Source: JANNVK01 sp031414415 (GTDB lineage Bacteria > Acidobacteriota > Blastocatellia > Pyrinomonadales > Pyrinomonadaceae). From it: a stretch of DNA of 64,000 bases. The DNA is taken from contig JANNVK010000192.1 of assembly GCA_031414415.1 (NCBI GenBank), forward strand, positions 1 through 64,000, given 5' to 3'. Shown here piece by piece: positions 25,679 to 33,904 of the stretch. The notes under the pieces are model-generated. The model had not been told where the DNA came from. It searched no databases and saw only the letters and a program-made list of their open reading frames with translations. The position numbers and the translations under genes were made by a program. Within the stretch, counting starts at the first letter, position 1, and every line of letters begins with the position of its first letter.

Positions 25679-26860
25679 TTATGAAATTCTTTCAAAAATT
25701 CCAGCCGCACCCATTCCGCCGCCGACACACATTGTCACCATTCCGTAGCGTGCTTTTCGGCGTTCTAATTCGCCTAAAAGAGTCGCCGTAAGTTTAGCAC
25801 CAGTGCAACCGAGCGGATGTCCAAGGGCGACTGCACCGCCGTTGACATTTACTTTTTCAGGATTCATTTCCAAAACTTTCATTACCGACAAACCTTGGGC
25901 GGCAAATGCTTCGTTCAACTCAAAAACGTCAATATCTTCCAAAGTCAACCCCGCCAATTTCAACGCTTTTGGAATTGCATAAACAGGTCCGATTCCCATT
26001 TCTTCGGGCAAACAACCTGCTGTGGCGAAACTGACAAATCTCGCAAGCGGCTTCAGACCCAATTCTTTAGCTCGATCCGCAGACATTACAACGCATGCCG
26101 CCGCACCGTCTGACATTTGCGAAGAATTTCCGGCGGTGACAGTTCCTTTAACATGAAAAACTGGTCGGAGTTTCGCAAAACCTTCGATTGTCGCTTCAAA
26201 TCTCGGACCTTCGTCAGTTTCAAAAACGACTTCTTTGCGTAAAACCCGACCTTTTGCATCCAATTCGTCAACGAAAATATTCATCGGAACAATTTCATTT
26301 TTGAACTTGCCCGATTGAATCGCCGCCGCCGCTTTTTGATGAGATTCGAGCGAAAATTGGTCGGCTTGTTCGCGTGTTATCTCGTATTTTTTCGCCAGAT
26401 TTTCCGCAGTTAATCCCATATTCAAATAATAATCAGGATAATTTTCAGCCAAATTCGGATTCGGACGAAAACCATTTCCGCCCATCGGAATCATCGACAT
26501 TGTTTCGAGTCCACCAGCGATAATGATGTCCGCACCGCCTGTTTTAATGCGATCTGCGGCAAGTGCAATTGTCTGCAAACCGCTTGAGCAATAACGGTTT
26601 ACGGTCATCGCCGAAGTCTCGACAGGCAAACCCGCTAAAATCGCCGAAGTCCGTGCGACGTTCATTCCCTGCTGTGCTTCGGGAAACGCACAACCCATAA
26701 TTACGTCGTCAATTTCGCTCAAATTTAAGCCGTTCACACGAGCGACTGCTTCTTTAATCGCCGCTGCTCCTAAATCATCAGGACGCGTGTTTTTCAATGT
26801 TCCTTTCGGTGCTTTTCCAACTGCGGTTCGAACCGCTGATACGATAACTGCTTCTTTCAT
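25679..26860 (-). CDS. fadA: Acetyl-CoA acyltransferase (thiolase) FadA
   Basis: Catalyses the thiolytic last step of beta-oxidation. 393 residues, the same size as Bacillus FadA. The nucleophilic cysteine lies in TVNRYCSSGLQTIALAADRI near residue 90; NGGAVALGHPLGCTGAKL carries the catalytic His, and MCVGGGMGAAGIFERI the second Cys. QQGMNVARTSAILAGLPVE precedes the active site. A FadR-like palindrome lies about 100 bp upstream. It is on the same strand as fadE and fadN but is now separated from each by accessory genes. Confidence 0.95.
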   Translation of the reverse strand: MKEAVIVSAVRTAVGKAPKGTLKNTRPDDLGAAAIKEAVARVNGLNLSEIDDVIMGCAFPEAQQGMNVARTSAILAGLPVETSAMTVNRYCSSGLQTIALAADRIKTGGADIIIAGGLETMSMIPMGGNGFRPNPNLAENYPDYYLNMGLTAENLAKKYEITREQADQFSLESHQKAAAAIQSGKFKNEIVPMNIFVDELDAKGRVLRKEVVFETDEGPRFEATIEGFAKLRPVFHVKGTVTAGNSSQMSDGAAACVVMSADRAKELGLKPLARFVSFATAGCLPEEMGIGPVYAIPKALKLAGLTLEDIDVFELNEAFAAQGLSVMKVLEMNPEKVNVNGGAVALGHPLGCTGAKLTATLLGELERRKARYGMVTMCVGGGMGAAGIFERIS

Positions 26861-26885
26861 AATGATTTCCTTTGGAATTGATTCA

Positions 26886-26949
26886 TTGATTCATTTTCCC
26901 ATTGATTCATTGAACCACGTTCGCGTCGCAATGGATAAATGAATCAATA
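26886..26949. repeat. Imperfect inverted repeat upstream of fadA
   Basis: ATTGATTCATTTTCCCATTG faces CAATGGATAAATGAATCAAT across a 23-bp loop, and there are extra ATTGATTCATT units on the left. It lies between the fadA start codon and the FadR-like operator, so it is in the leader of the transcript. Confidence 0.5.
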
Positions 26950-26958
26950 ACTATTAAC

Positions 26959-26976
26959 TGAGTGAATGTTCATTCA
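26959..26976. promoter_or_regulatory. FadR-like operator upstream of fadA
   Basis: TGAGTGAATGTTCATTCA differs from the fadE operator core (TGAATGAATGTTCATTCA) at one base. It is in the promoter region of fadA. Confidence 0.82.
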
Positions 26977-27029
26977 TTTTTACAATATACACAAAACATT
27001 TTATTTTTGCCAATAAATTCCAATAGTTT

Positions 27030-27425
27030 TTACAAGAAAATTCTTCGCTCTTCGACTCTTGCCAAATTGTTTAGTTGCAAAAGTCTGATGGTTGCTCCGG
27101 CGTTTGGACTTAAGCCGATAAAATAGCCGTTTTCAATTCTAAAATGCTCATTCCAAAGATGTTTTCGTGGATTAAAAAGCGAAACAATTTCATCGGTTTC
27201 GCCGTCAATCGAAGAAATATCGCTTCCTTTAAATTTATTGCAAATTGAACAAGATAAAGCTAAGTTATTTTCAACGGTTAAACCACCATGTTTTTCGGCA
27301 ATAATGTGGTCAATCTGATGTTTAGTGAAACAGATTTCTTCGGGAATCAGGCAATATTCGCACAAACTTTTCGCACGTTTATAAACCAAATTTCGCAAAG
27401 CAGTTTAGATGTAAGTAACACTCAT
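27030..27425 (-). pseudogene. HNH endonuclease gene with stop at codon 7
   Basis: The body encodes SLCEYCLIPEEICFTKHQID then HIIAEKHGGLTVENNLALSC and CNKFKGSDISS, a complete HNH motif with CxxC zinc ligands (CEYC and CSICN), homing- or defence-type. The expected start is the ATG at 27425, in a 4-bp overlap with the partner gene (ATGA), but codon 7 is TAA (27405-27407): MSVTYI-stop-TALRNLVYKRAK. CAA to TAA is the simplest change. Translation from TTG at 27398 is conceivable and would leave the domain intact. Confidence 0.8.
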
Positions 27426-27772
27426 TTCTTCAGTTGTTTCAACGCTTTAGCTTTAGCAATTCGGACTAGATGTTCAATAAATTCGTAACTTGACCATATT
27501 TGCTCTTCAGATTCGCATAGACCTTCACGACGATTTTTCTCCAAAAGTTCGTTAATTTGTTGGCTCAGATTTTTTGAGGGTCGTAACGCTAAAGTTTCTT
27601 CAGGAGTCGGTAAATTTGCAAAAAACTCTAACACGTCAGTCACATTTTTGTATCCTATTGATGAACTTGCATTAAACTCTCTTAATCCAAACTCAAAAAT
27701 TTTTGGTAAATTCTGTCTGTTTGATTGCAGACTAATCGCTAAATTGTCGGGCAAACTTATTGTTAATTACAT
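27422..27772 (-). pseudogene. Partner of HNH gene, stop at codon 2
   Basis: From the ATG at 27772 the frame reads M-stop-LTISLPDNLAISLQSN and then NLPKIFEFGLREFNAS and KNLSQQINELLEKNRREGLC. The start LTISLPDNLA is common in the antitoxin-like partners of HNH genes. Codon 2 is TAA (27767-27769), again explicable as CAA to TAA. A TTG at 27754 could start a shortened protein of 110 residues. The function of this two-gene cassette is not known. Confidence 0.7.
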
Positions 27773-27828
27773 AAATATATTTGAACATATGTCAGTTTGT
27801 TTTTGCCAATAATTTCTGACTAATTTTT

Positions 27829-28440
27829 TTAATCAATTTCGTAATATTTGCCTGATTCTTCAGAACTTCCATCGGCGAGACTGCATAAACGTCTAAAATT
27901 CGACAAAGCCGCCAACCAAGCATCATCTCCGCCGATGCGAACAATATTTTCTTTGACTTTTGAGCGATTCACTAAACCCTTATCTTTCAACAAGAAAACG
28001 GCATCATCATAATCCTTTTGTCTGCCTGCAAAAAGTTTTAGAATCACTAGCCATTCAGGCGAAATGAGTTTGAAACCTTGCGGCATTTGCACAGATTCTT
28101 TCAAAGCTGCTTTGTAATATTTGGCATAACCATCATTTCGGACAATCCAATCAACCCCAATTTTGTATTTTCCAATCTCGATTATGTAATTGAATCCGCC
28201 AAGATTTAGCGGGGCATTTGCTGTCAGCGAAACGGAGTTTGAAGCAATAATATCAACATCTTTGGTCAAACGTGGCGAACCATAAAGATACATTGCGATT
28301 CCACCGACCAATGCCCAATCAATATTTTCTGCTTCGGCAATTTTCCCGATTTTCTGAGCAGCTTCAAGTCCTGTATCTGTTGAAATAGTTGGACTTTTGA
28401 TGTTTTCTTCAATCTTTTCGATTAAATCTTTGTCACTCAT
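27829..28440 (-). CDS. Nucleotidyltransferase-fold protein (AbiEii-like)
   Basis: 203 residues. ENIDWALVGGIAMYLYGSPR then LTKDVDIIA near 40-70 is the GG...D-x-D motif of pol-beta-type nucleotidyltransferases. Family members include AbiEii toxins and HEPN/MNT-linked proteins; which applies here is open, and no clear antitoxin is adjacent. YDDAVFLLKDKGLVNRSKVK lies in the C-terminal helical part. The gene starts 1 bp downstream of the kup stop and is probably transcribed with kup. Confidence 0.75.
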   Translation of the reverse strand: MSDKDLIEKIEENIKSPTISTDTGLEAAQKIGKIAEAENIDWALVGGIAMYLYGSPRLTKDVDIIASNSVSLTANAPLNLGGFNYIIEIGKYKIGVDWIVRNDGYAKYYKAALKESVQMPQGFKLISPEWLVILKLFAGRQKDYDDAVFLLKDKGLVNRSKVKENIVRIGGDDAWLAALSNFRRLCSLADGSSEESGKYYEID

Positions 28441-28441
28441 T

Positions 28442-30421
28442 TTAAGTTTCTCTGACCAAATTTATCTCTTCCGGTCTCGCCACCACAACCGAAACATTTT
28501 CAATATCAACATTGTCTGCGTCCAACCCGTAAGCGACATCTTCGCGGATGCTAAACCAGCGTCGCAAAATGTAATATGAACGCATGATGAAATTTTGTTT
28601 GGCAGGAAGATCGTTTTCGTAACTCAAAAATGAACGAAGCAAAACAAAGCGAACATCACCGCGAATATCGTATTTTTTCAACGCCGGATGTCGGCTGGTC
28701 AACTCAACTTCTTTGTTTTTTACGAGGTCTTCAAGTGCCAGTTCAAAGAAATAATTGATGCGTGGTTCAATTCTGAAACCTAGCGTAAATGTAAGAAAAT
28801 AAACATCTTCTTTGGCAATCGTCTCAACTTTATATTTGGTTGTAAACGGACGATCGTCGGTTTTTATATGAACAAACCAGTAAACATCGGCACGTTTTGG
28901 AGTTTTTTCAAGGATTGATTCAATGGTTTCACGTTCGAGCTTTTTGGGCGAATCAGAGGCTGTTAAATAGACCAAATGCGTCGAATATTGGGGAATTGTT
29001 TTGTCGTTGCTCAGTTCTTCTAATGTCTTGAAAAATGGTTCGGTATTTTCCCAAATTGTCAGCTTTTTACGGAGTTGTCTGCCGTTAAACCAAATCCACA
29101 TGATTGCGAAAAGCACGAATCCGACCAAAACCGAAACGTAACCGCCTTCGGGGAATTTCTCCATATTGGCAATCAAAAATGCGAGTTCAATAATCAAAAA
29201 TAAGCCAGTCAAACCAAAAGTCAGAATTGGATTAAATCGCCGCGAACGCATATAAACAAAGAGCAAAAACGTTGTCATCAGCATCGTTAGCGTAACGGAA
29301 AGTCCATACGCGGCTTCCATATGTTTTGATTCGTGAAAATATAAAACGATGAAAATACAGCCAAACATTAGTAACCAATTGACTTGCGGAATGTAAAGCT
29401 GACCTTTGAAATCAGTCGGATAAACGATGCGTTGACGTGACCAAAACGACAGCCGAATTGCTTCACCAATCAGCGTAAAACTTCCGGAAATCAAGGCTTG
29501 TGAAGCGATAATTGCCGCCAAAGTTGCGATTATAATTGCGACCGGTAAAATTGCAGGCGGAACGATTGAATAAAAAGGCGTTGTGCCCGTAAGTGTTTTA
29601 CCTGATTGACTTAGCAACCACGCACATTGTCCAGCGTAACTTAAAAGCAGACAAATTTTCACCAAAATCCAACTGAATCTGATATTTCCGCGTCCGGCAT
29701 GTCCCATATCGGAATACAGAGCTTCGGCTCCAGTTGTGCAGAGAAAAACTGCTCCAAGCAACCAAAAACCATGCGGATATTCTGCCAAAAGTTGATAAGC
29801 GTAATAAGGATTTATCGCTTTCAAAACGGAAAAATCATTGACGAAAGACATCAAACCGATTCCGCCGATGAACAAAAACCAAATCGTCATCACAGGTCCA
29901 AAAAACTTACCAATTAACTGCGTGCCAAATTGTTGAGCAACGAAAATTCCAATTAAAATAACAATAACAATCGGCACAGTTGGAATATTTGGCGAGTAAA
30001 TCCGCAAACCTTCAATCGCGGACGAGACCGAAATCGGCGGCGTAATTATGCCGTCTGCCAACAAAAAAGAACCACCAATAATCGCCACATACATTAGCCA
30101 ACTTCCGGCGTAGCGTTTGATTAATGTATAAAGCGAAAAAATGCCACCTTCGCCGTTGTTGTCTGCTCGTAACGCGATGATGACGTATTTAATTGTTGTC
30201 TGAAACATCAGCGTCCAAAAAACAGCCGAAAGTCCGCCGAGAACGAGCATCGGTTCGATTTTTCGAGTTCCGATAATCGCCGAAAAAACATACAGCGGCG
30301 AAGTTCCGATGTCGCCAAAAACAATGCCGAGTGAAATTAAAAGTCCCGCATAGGTAACTTTATCAATGTGTTGATGATTATTATTTCCGTGTTCCATTTT
30401 TGAATTCGGGGGAATTTCCAA
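28442..30421 (-). CDS. kup: Potassium transporter Kup (KUP/HAK/KT family)
   Basis: 659 residues with about 12 membrane helices and a soluble C-terminal domain from about 460. GIVFGDIGTSPLYVFSAII, NGEGGIFSLYTLI and the tail GLDADNVDIENVSVVVARPE mark the family. It imports potassium with protons and works in K+ uptake and turgor. It is preceded by a 115-bp gap with a terminator and followed by the nucleotidyltransferase gene 1 bp later. No regulatory element is visible in the gap. Confidence 0.93.
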   Translation of the reverse strand: MEIPPNSKMEHGNNNHQHIDKVTYAGLLISLGIVFGDIGTSPLYVFSAIIGTRKIEPMLVLGGLSAVFWTLMFQTTIKYVIIALRADNNGEGGIFSLYTLIKRYAGSWLMYVAIIGGSFLLADGIITPPISVSSAIEGLRIYSPNIPTVPIVIVILIGIFVAQQFGTQLIGKFFGPVMTIWFLFIGGIGLMSFVNDFSVLKAINPYYAYQLLAEYPHGFWLLGAVFLCTTGAEALYSDMGHAGRGNIRFSWILVKICLLLSYAGQCAWLLSQSGKTLTGTTPFYSIVPPAILPVAIIIATLAAIIASQALISGSFTLIGEAIRLSFWSRQRIVYPTDFKGQLYIPQVNWLLMFGCIFIVLYFHESKHMEAAYGLSVTLTMLMTTFLLFVYMRSRRFNPILTFGLTGLFLIIELAFLIANMEKFPEGGYVSVLVGFVLFAIMWIWFNGRQLRKKLTIWENTEPFFKTLEELSNDKTIPQYSTHLVYLTASDSPKKLERETIESILEKTPKRADVYWFVHIKTDDRPFTTKYKVETIAKEDVYFLTFTLGFRIEPRINYFFELALEDLVKNKEVELTSRHPALKKYDIRGDVRFVLLRSFLSYENDLPAKQNFIMRSYYILRRWFSIREDVAYGLDADNVDIENVSVVVARPEEINLVRET

Positions 30422-30481
30422 TATTTGTTTGTAAGAAATAATTTACAATACTTCTTTATCGAAAGCGATTTACACAAACAA

Positions 30482-30517
30482 AAAAGGACGGCGGTAACAA
30501 AACCACTGCCCTTTATC
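30482..30517 (-). terminator. Probable terminator between protoglobin and kup
   Basis: AAAGGACGGCGGTAACAAAA pairs with ACCACTGCCCTTT with mismatches and one bulge, flanked by A and T runs. On the minus strand it follows the protoglobin stop codon (30536). Confidence 0.5.
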
Positions 30518-30535
30518 CGCCAAATACGGCAAGTG

Positions 30536-31195
30536 TTAGAATTGTCCGTCTTTGATATACGGCTGACTCCACAAAATCGCCTGAATTAAGACGACTTTTA
30601 TCCACGCTTGGTGCATCTTTTCCACTTCTTCGGAAGAATTTCCTTTTTTCGCCAAGAATGGTTTCAAAGTTGCCGTAATCGGATAAACCAACGCGGGAAT
30701 ATAACGAAAATTCACTTGTGTAACGCTATTCACCTTGTCTGTTTTGTTCTTTTTGATTTTGGTGTGTCGCAACCCAATTTCGTGTTGATAATCCAGCCAT
30801 TGTTGGTCAAACTTTGCGTTTGAAGTGTCGAGAATCCATTGTGCGAATCTTTTTCTGACGGCTGACAAATACGCGGCATCCAATTTTCCGTCTTTTTTGC
30901 TTGTAAAAAAATAGGCAAGTTGCGGTGTTGAGCCGACAAAACCATACCAAACATCCAAAATAGCTTCCGTCTGATCCTTTAAAACATCGTTAGACATCCG
31001 CAAATACTTGACATCTTCATCCGTAAACAACACGCTTTGTTTCAACTTTTCAAAATCGTCGAGCGAAACAGGCGACTGCTTAAGTGCAGTTTGCCCATAG
31101 ATATAGCCCGGAATTTTCTCTTGCGAAAAAATTGTCGTTGTTCCAAAAACACAGATTGCAGTTGCAATCACGAAATATAATATTTTAGTTTTCAT
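30536..31195 (-). CDS. Exported protoglobin-domain protein
   Basis: 219 residues. After a signal peptide (ITATAICVFGTTTIF-like, cut near FSQ) the sequence reads IPGYIYGQTALKQSPVSLDD, then LFTDEDVKYLRMSNDVLKDQ, WYGFVGSTPQLAYFF, DYQHEIGLRHTKIKKNKTDK, and FRYIPALVYPITATLKPFLA, a full protoglobin globin-fold with a proximal His in QHEIGLRH. Protoglobins bind haem and gases such as O2, CO or NO. Known members are cytoplasmic, so export is unusual. The stop and the thioredoxin start of the neighbour are adjacent (31195/31196), so both are one transcript and are likely regulated by the divergent HxlR gene. Confidence 0.88.
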   Translation of the reverse strand: MKTKILYFVIATAICVFGTTTIFSQEKIPGYIYGQTALKQSPVSLDDFEKLKQSVLFTDEDVKYLRMSNDVLKDQTEAILDVWYGFVGSTPQLAYFFTSKKDGKLDAAYLSAVRKRFAQWILDTSNAKFDQQWLDYQHEIGLRHTKIKKNKTDKVNSVTQVNFRYIPALVYPITATLKPFLAKKGNSSEEVEKMHQAWIKVVLIQAILWSQPYIKDGQF

Positions 31196-31432
31196 TTATT
31201 TCAAATCCTCGATACTTGCACCAAAATTGATGTGATACGGATGATTTCCGATGACCAATGCCGGAACGCTTTTAACGCCAAAATTCTCCGCTTCGCTTAA
31301 TCTCGACTTACTTTCGCCAAGATGAACGATTTCAACTTCAAACCGTTCCGTGTCAATTGTGTCAACAATCAACTGCTCCGCGTCAACGCACACAGGGCAT
31401 CCCGCGTGATAAAAAATTACTTTGTTTTTCAT
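31196..31432 (-). CDS. Thioredoxin/glutaredoxin-like protein
   Basis: 78 residues. FYHAGCPVCVDAEQLIVDTI has a CPVC redox site; SVPALVIGNHPYHINFG has the cis-proline strand. The length is that of a small glutaredoxin fold lacking the last helix. It would reduce or oxidise disulfides or handle thiol redox signals in the cytoplasm. It abuts the protoglobin gene and shares its promoter. Confidence 0.85.
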   Translation of the reverse strand: MKNKVIFYHAGCPVCVDAEQLIVDTIDTERFEVEIVHLGESKSRLSEAENFGVKSVPALVIGNHPYHINFGASIEDLK

Positions 31433-31523
31433 ATATTTAACCTTTCAATTCCTTAAATTTTTCTTTAAACTCTGGTTGAGTTAAGTTGAATGTAGCAAAG
31501 TAAAAACGGCAATGTAAGTCTGC

Positions 31524-31553
31524 ACTTTTTGGTTAGATACTTACTTTTTGGTA
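31524..31553. promoter_or_regulatory. Direct repeats in divergent promoter (possible HxlR site)
   Basis: ACTTTTTGGTT and ACTTTTTGGTA are repeated with 19-bp spacing, about two helical turns, directly in front of the HxlR gene and in the gap shared with the thioredoxin-protoglobin operon. HxlR proteins bind direct or inverted repeats in such gaps. It is inference from position and repetition. Confidence 0.55.
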
Positions 31554-31560
31554 TAAATTT

Positions 31561-31890
31561 ATGCAAACACAGGCGAAAAAAATTTTAGAAAAAAGACCGG
31601 TTAAATTGATGGTCGAAGACATAATCGGATGTAAATGGTCGCTTTCGATAATCTCGTTGGTAAGAAAAGGCGTAAATCGTCCCGGTGCGATGGAAAAAAG
31701 TGTTGAAGGATTAACCACAAAAGTTTTGAGTGAAAGATTGCGAAAATTAATAAATTACGGCATTTTCAGTAAAACAATTTTCCCTGAAATTCCGCCGCGA
31801 GTTGAATATGAACTAACTGAATTTGGAAATAGATTTATCGGGATTATTGATTCGATTGAGGTTTTGGAAAATGAACTTGAACCGGATTAG
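31561..31890 (+). CDS. HxlR-family transcriptional regulator
   Basis: 109 residues. IIGCKWSLSIISLVRKGVNR then GLTTKVLSERLRKLINYGIF and PPRVEYELTEFGNRFIGIID are the HxlR winged helix. A single cysteine (C28 in IGCKW) is where redox- or thiol-responsive HxlR proteins (such as HypR or QorR) carry their sensor. It is divergent from the thioredoxin-protoglobin operon, which I take to be its target. Confidence 0.9.
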   Translation: MQTQAKKILEKRPVKLMVEDIIGCKWSLSIISLVRKGVNRPGAMEKSVEGLTTKVLSERLRKLINYGIFSKTIFPEIPPRVEYELTEFGNRFIGIIDSIEVLENELEPD

Positions 31891-31894
31891 CTTT

Positions 31895-32386
31895 TCAACT
31901 TATTGACCTAATTCCAACCTCAACTTCTTCAATCTGCAAAACTTTTCGCAAGACTTGCGGTTCAATTGATAATAAAAAACCACGTTTTCCGCCGTTGATA
32001 AAGATTTTCTCCAACTCGAAAATTGTTTTCTCGACATAGATCGGCATCTTAGTTTTCACTCCAAAAGGCGAAGTTCCGCCGACCAAATAACCTGTCAATT
32101 TGTTTGCTTTTTCGGGTGAGACCGGCGAAACGGTTTTGGCGTTGACGAGCCTTGCTAAATTTTTAGTCGAAACCTCTAAATCGCCGTGCATCAAGACGAT
32201 AAGTGGTTTGTTTGCATCAATTTCAAAGACTAAGGTTTTGATAACGGCGTGTTCGTCAACGCCTAAAACTTCCGCCGAAACTCGCGTTCCGCCTTTTTCA
32301 ACATAATCAAAAATATGCGGTTCGAAATAAATTTTATGTTCACGCAAGACGCGAATTGCAGGTGTAATCGGGAAATCGATCTTCAT
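31895..32386 (-). CDS. ybaK: YbaK/EbsC-type aminoacyl-tRNA deacylase
   Basis: About 163 residues from the ATG at 32386 (MKIDFPITPAIRVLREHKIY). The YbaK fold is visible: FDYVEKGGTRVSAEVLGVD, HAVIKTLVFEIDANKPLIVL, NAKTVSPVSPEKANKLTGYL and GGTSPFGVKTKMPIYVE. YbaK clears Cys-tRNA(Pro) mischarged by prolyl-tRNA synthetase. I use 32386 rather than 32473 because it overlaps the end of the upstream membrane gene as ATGA and the longer frame adds unrelated residues. Confidence 0.88.
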   Translation of the reverse strand: MKIDFPITPAIRVLREHKIYFEPHIFDYVEKGGTRVSAEVLGVDEHAVIKTLVFEIDANKPLIVLMHGDLEVSTKNLARLVNAKTVSPVSPEKANKLTGYLVGGTSPFGVKTKMPIYVEKTIFELEKIFINGGKRGFLLSIEPQVLRKVLQIEEVEVGIRSIS

Positions 32387-32835
32387 TTCTTTTGGCTCAA
32401 AAAATAAGTTAAAGCAGCAATCACCGCCGCGATTCCACCGCCGAGATAAAGAATTTCCGTGCCGCCTGACCAACGTGCCGTGTTTCCGAGAAAAATAACG
32501 GCTAAAACAATTATCACTACTCCGATTAGTTTTGCTTTCAGATCATCGAGCGTTTTTATATCAAGCCATTCGGGCAAATCCAAAGTTGAATCAATAAAAA
32601 GTTCGTAAAGTCCGACGGCAATAATCAGAAAAACTGTGGCGAGCAAAAAGCCGTCGATTATTTCAATAAATTTTAAAACAACGGTCTTTAAATCTGCCGC
32701 ACCTTGCGGAATTTTTACTAAAATTGCACCGATTTCGTAGATGCCAAAAACAAGCAGCGTCAAGCTCGCAATGAGCGAACCGGCAACCGCAATAAAGACA
32801 ACGAAACGACTGTTTTCGAGTATTTTTTTAATCAT
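32383..32835 (-). CDS. YqhA/UPF0114-like membrane protein
   Basis: 150 residues with four hydrophobic segments. FVVFIAVAGSLIASLTLLVF, FLLATVFLIIAVGLYELFID, and VVIIVLAVIFLGN match the UPF0114 family, whose role is unknown. It overlaps ybaK by 4 bp and starts 16 bp after the PIN toxin stop, within a long same-strand gene run. Confidence 0.83.
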   Translation of the reverse strand: MIKKILENSRFVVFIAVAGSLIASLTLLVFGIYEIGAILVKIPQGAADLKTVVLKFIEIIDGFLLATVFLIIAVGLYELFIDSTLDLPEWLDIKTLDDLKAKLIGVVIIVLAVIFLGNTARWSGGTEILYLGGGIAAVIAALTYFLSQKK

Positions 32836-32850
32836 TTTTTGGCAGATAAA

Positions 32851-33270
32851 CTAATTTGGTAAAAGCGTAAAACTTTCGCAATGATTTGGCTTGAAAACGC
32901 TAAAATGTCGGCGGTCAACGGTTAGAATCTTTTCAATTTTAAGCCTTTCCGCGATTGCTACAATACACGCGTCAACTAAATCAATGTTGTTGTCGTCATA
33001 TTTTTCAAGAATTTCAGCGGCACGGTTCAAATCGTTTTCGGTAGTGCGAACAATTAAATATTCGCCGTTTGCGATTGCTCTCAAAAATTCGACCAAAGTT
33101 TTGACACTCAACTCTCGCAAAATCAAATATGAGATTTCAGGAATGACAATATCAGGCAAAATCGCAGTAACAATTTCTCGCTCAAAAATCTTACTGCAAC
33201 TTTGATGATGCGAGTCTTTATCGTCGAAAATTGCAAACAAATAGCCTGTATCTATCAGCGAATTTTTCAT
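32851..33270 (-). CDS. PIN-domain toxin (VapC family)
   Basis: About 139 residues from ATG 33270. KNSLIDTGYLFAIFDDKDSH gives the first aspartate; VIPEISYLILREL a glutamate; DNNIDLVDACIVAIAERLKI and LTVDRRHFSVF the rest. All the acidic residues of the PIN ribonuclease site are in place. The start overlaps the antitoxin stop (TAATG). Neighbours downstream are unrelated housekeeping-like genes. Confidence 0.9.
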   Translation of the reverse strand: MKNSLIDTGYLFAIFDDKDSHHQSCSKIFEREIVTAILPDIVIPEISYLILRELSVKTLVEFLRAIANGEYLIVRTTENDLNRAAEILEKYDDNNIDLVDACIVAIAERLKIEKILTVDRRHFSVFKPNHCESFTLLPN

Positions 33271-33536
33271 TAAGGCAAACTCCAACCTTCGCGTTTGTTG
33301 ATTCCTTCGGCAAGAATTTCATCAACTCGTTCAGAAATATCGCCTGTTTTGCTGCTCGCAATTCCGACAAATCGCATCAGCTTTTTGCGTCTTTCCTCTT
33401 CTTTTGCATCAAGTTGAAAACCATTTGTAGAACCTGCAACCTCAATTTCCTCAACATATTCCAAAACTTTCGCCTGTTTTTCTGGCGGTAAAACATGGAT
33501 TTTTTGAATCAAAGTTTCTTCGATTGTTGTTATCAT
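33270..33536 (-). CDS. VapB-like antitoxin
   Basis: 88 residues from the ATG at 33536 behind a GAGGTG site; a GTG at 33545 is the alternative. ITTIEETLIQKIHVLPPEKQ then AKVLEYVEEIEVAG resembles DUF2281-type VapB antitoxins, followed by a charged tail (DAKEEERRKKLMRFVG). It precedes the PIN gene with a TAATG overlap. Confidence 0.82.
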   Translation of the reverse strand: MITTIEETLIQKIHVLPPEKQAKVLEYVEEIEVAGSTNGFQLDAKEEERRKKLMRFVGIASSKTGDISERVDEILAEGINKREGWSLP

Positions 33537-33541
33537 AATTT

Positions 33542-33904
33542 TCACCTCTCAACTTTATTATGCCACGAATGATGGCATTTTCTACATTGTTTTGCTTTCG
33601 GGGTTTTAGTCAGGTAGTTACATTTTGGGCATATATTCAAAAACTCTTTTTGAGGATTATCACGCAATACCCTAAGTTCTAAATTCCTGAAAAATTCTTC
33701 CTCGCCATTTTTGAGCAAATCTAAAACTTCAGCATCTGAAGAAAACCACTCTTTTCGCAATAATTTTTTCTTTGCCGGCGATTCAGAATTTCTAATTTTG
33801 AATAAAACAAGTGTGTTTTTATATGCCTCTCTTTCCTCAACGGTCAGCAGATTATTGCAATAATCATAAAGATAAGTTGCTAATTCTTCGGGTTTATAAT
33901 TCAT
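33542..33904 (-). CDS. Zinc-ribbon protein, function unknown
   Basis: 120 residues. The last 30 hold CPKCNYLTKTPKAKQCRKC and HHSWHN, a four-cysteine zinc ribbon. The N-terminal 85 residues are charged and helical (EELATYLYDYCNNLLTVEER). I do not recognise the family. It overlaps tag by 11 bp upstream and the antitoxin start downstream, so it is inside one transcript. Confidence 0.65.
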   Translation of the reverse strand: MNYKPEELATYLYDYCNNLLTVEEREAYKNTLVLFKIRNSESPAKKKLLRKEWFSSDAEVLDLLKNGEEEFFRNLELRVLRDNPQKEFLNICPKCNYLTKTPKAKQCRKCHHSWHNKVER

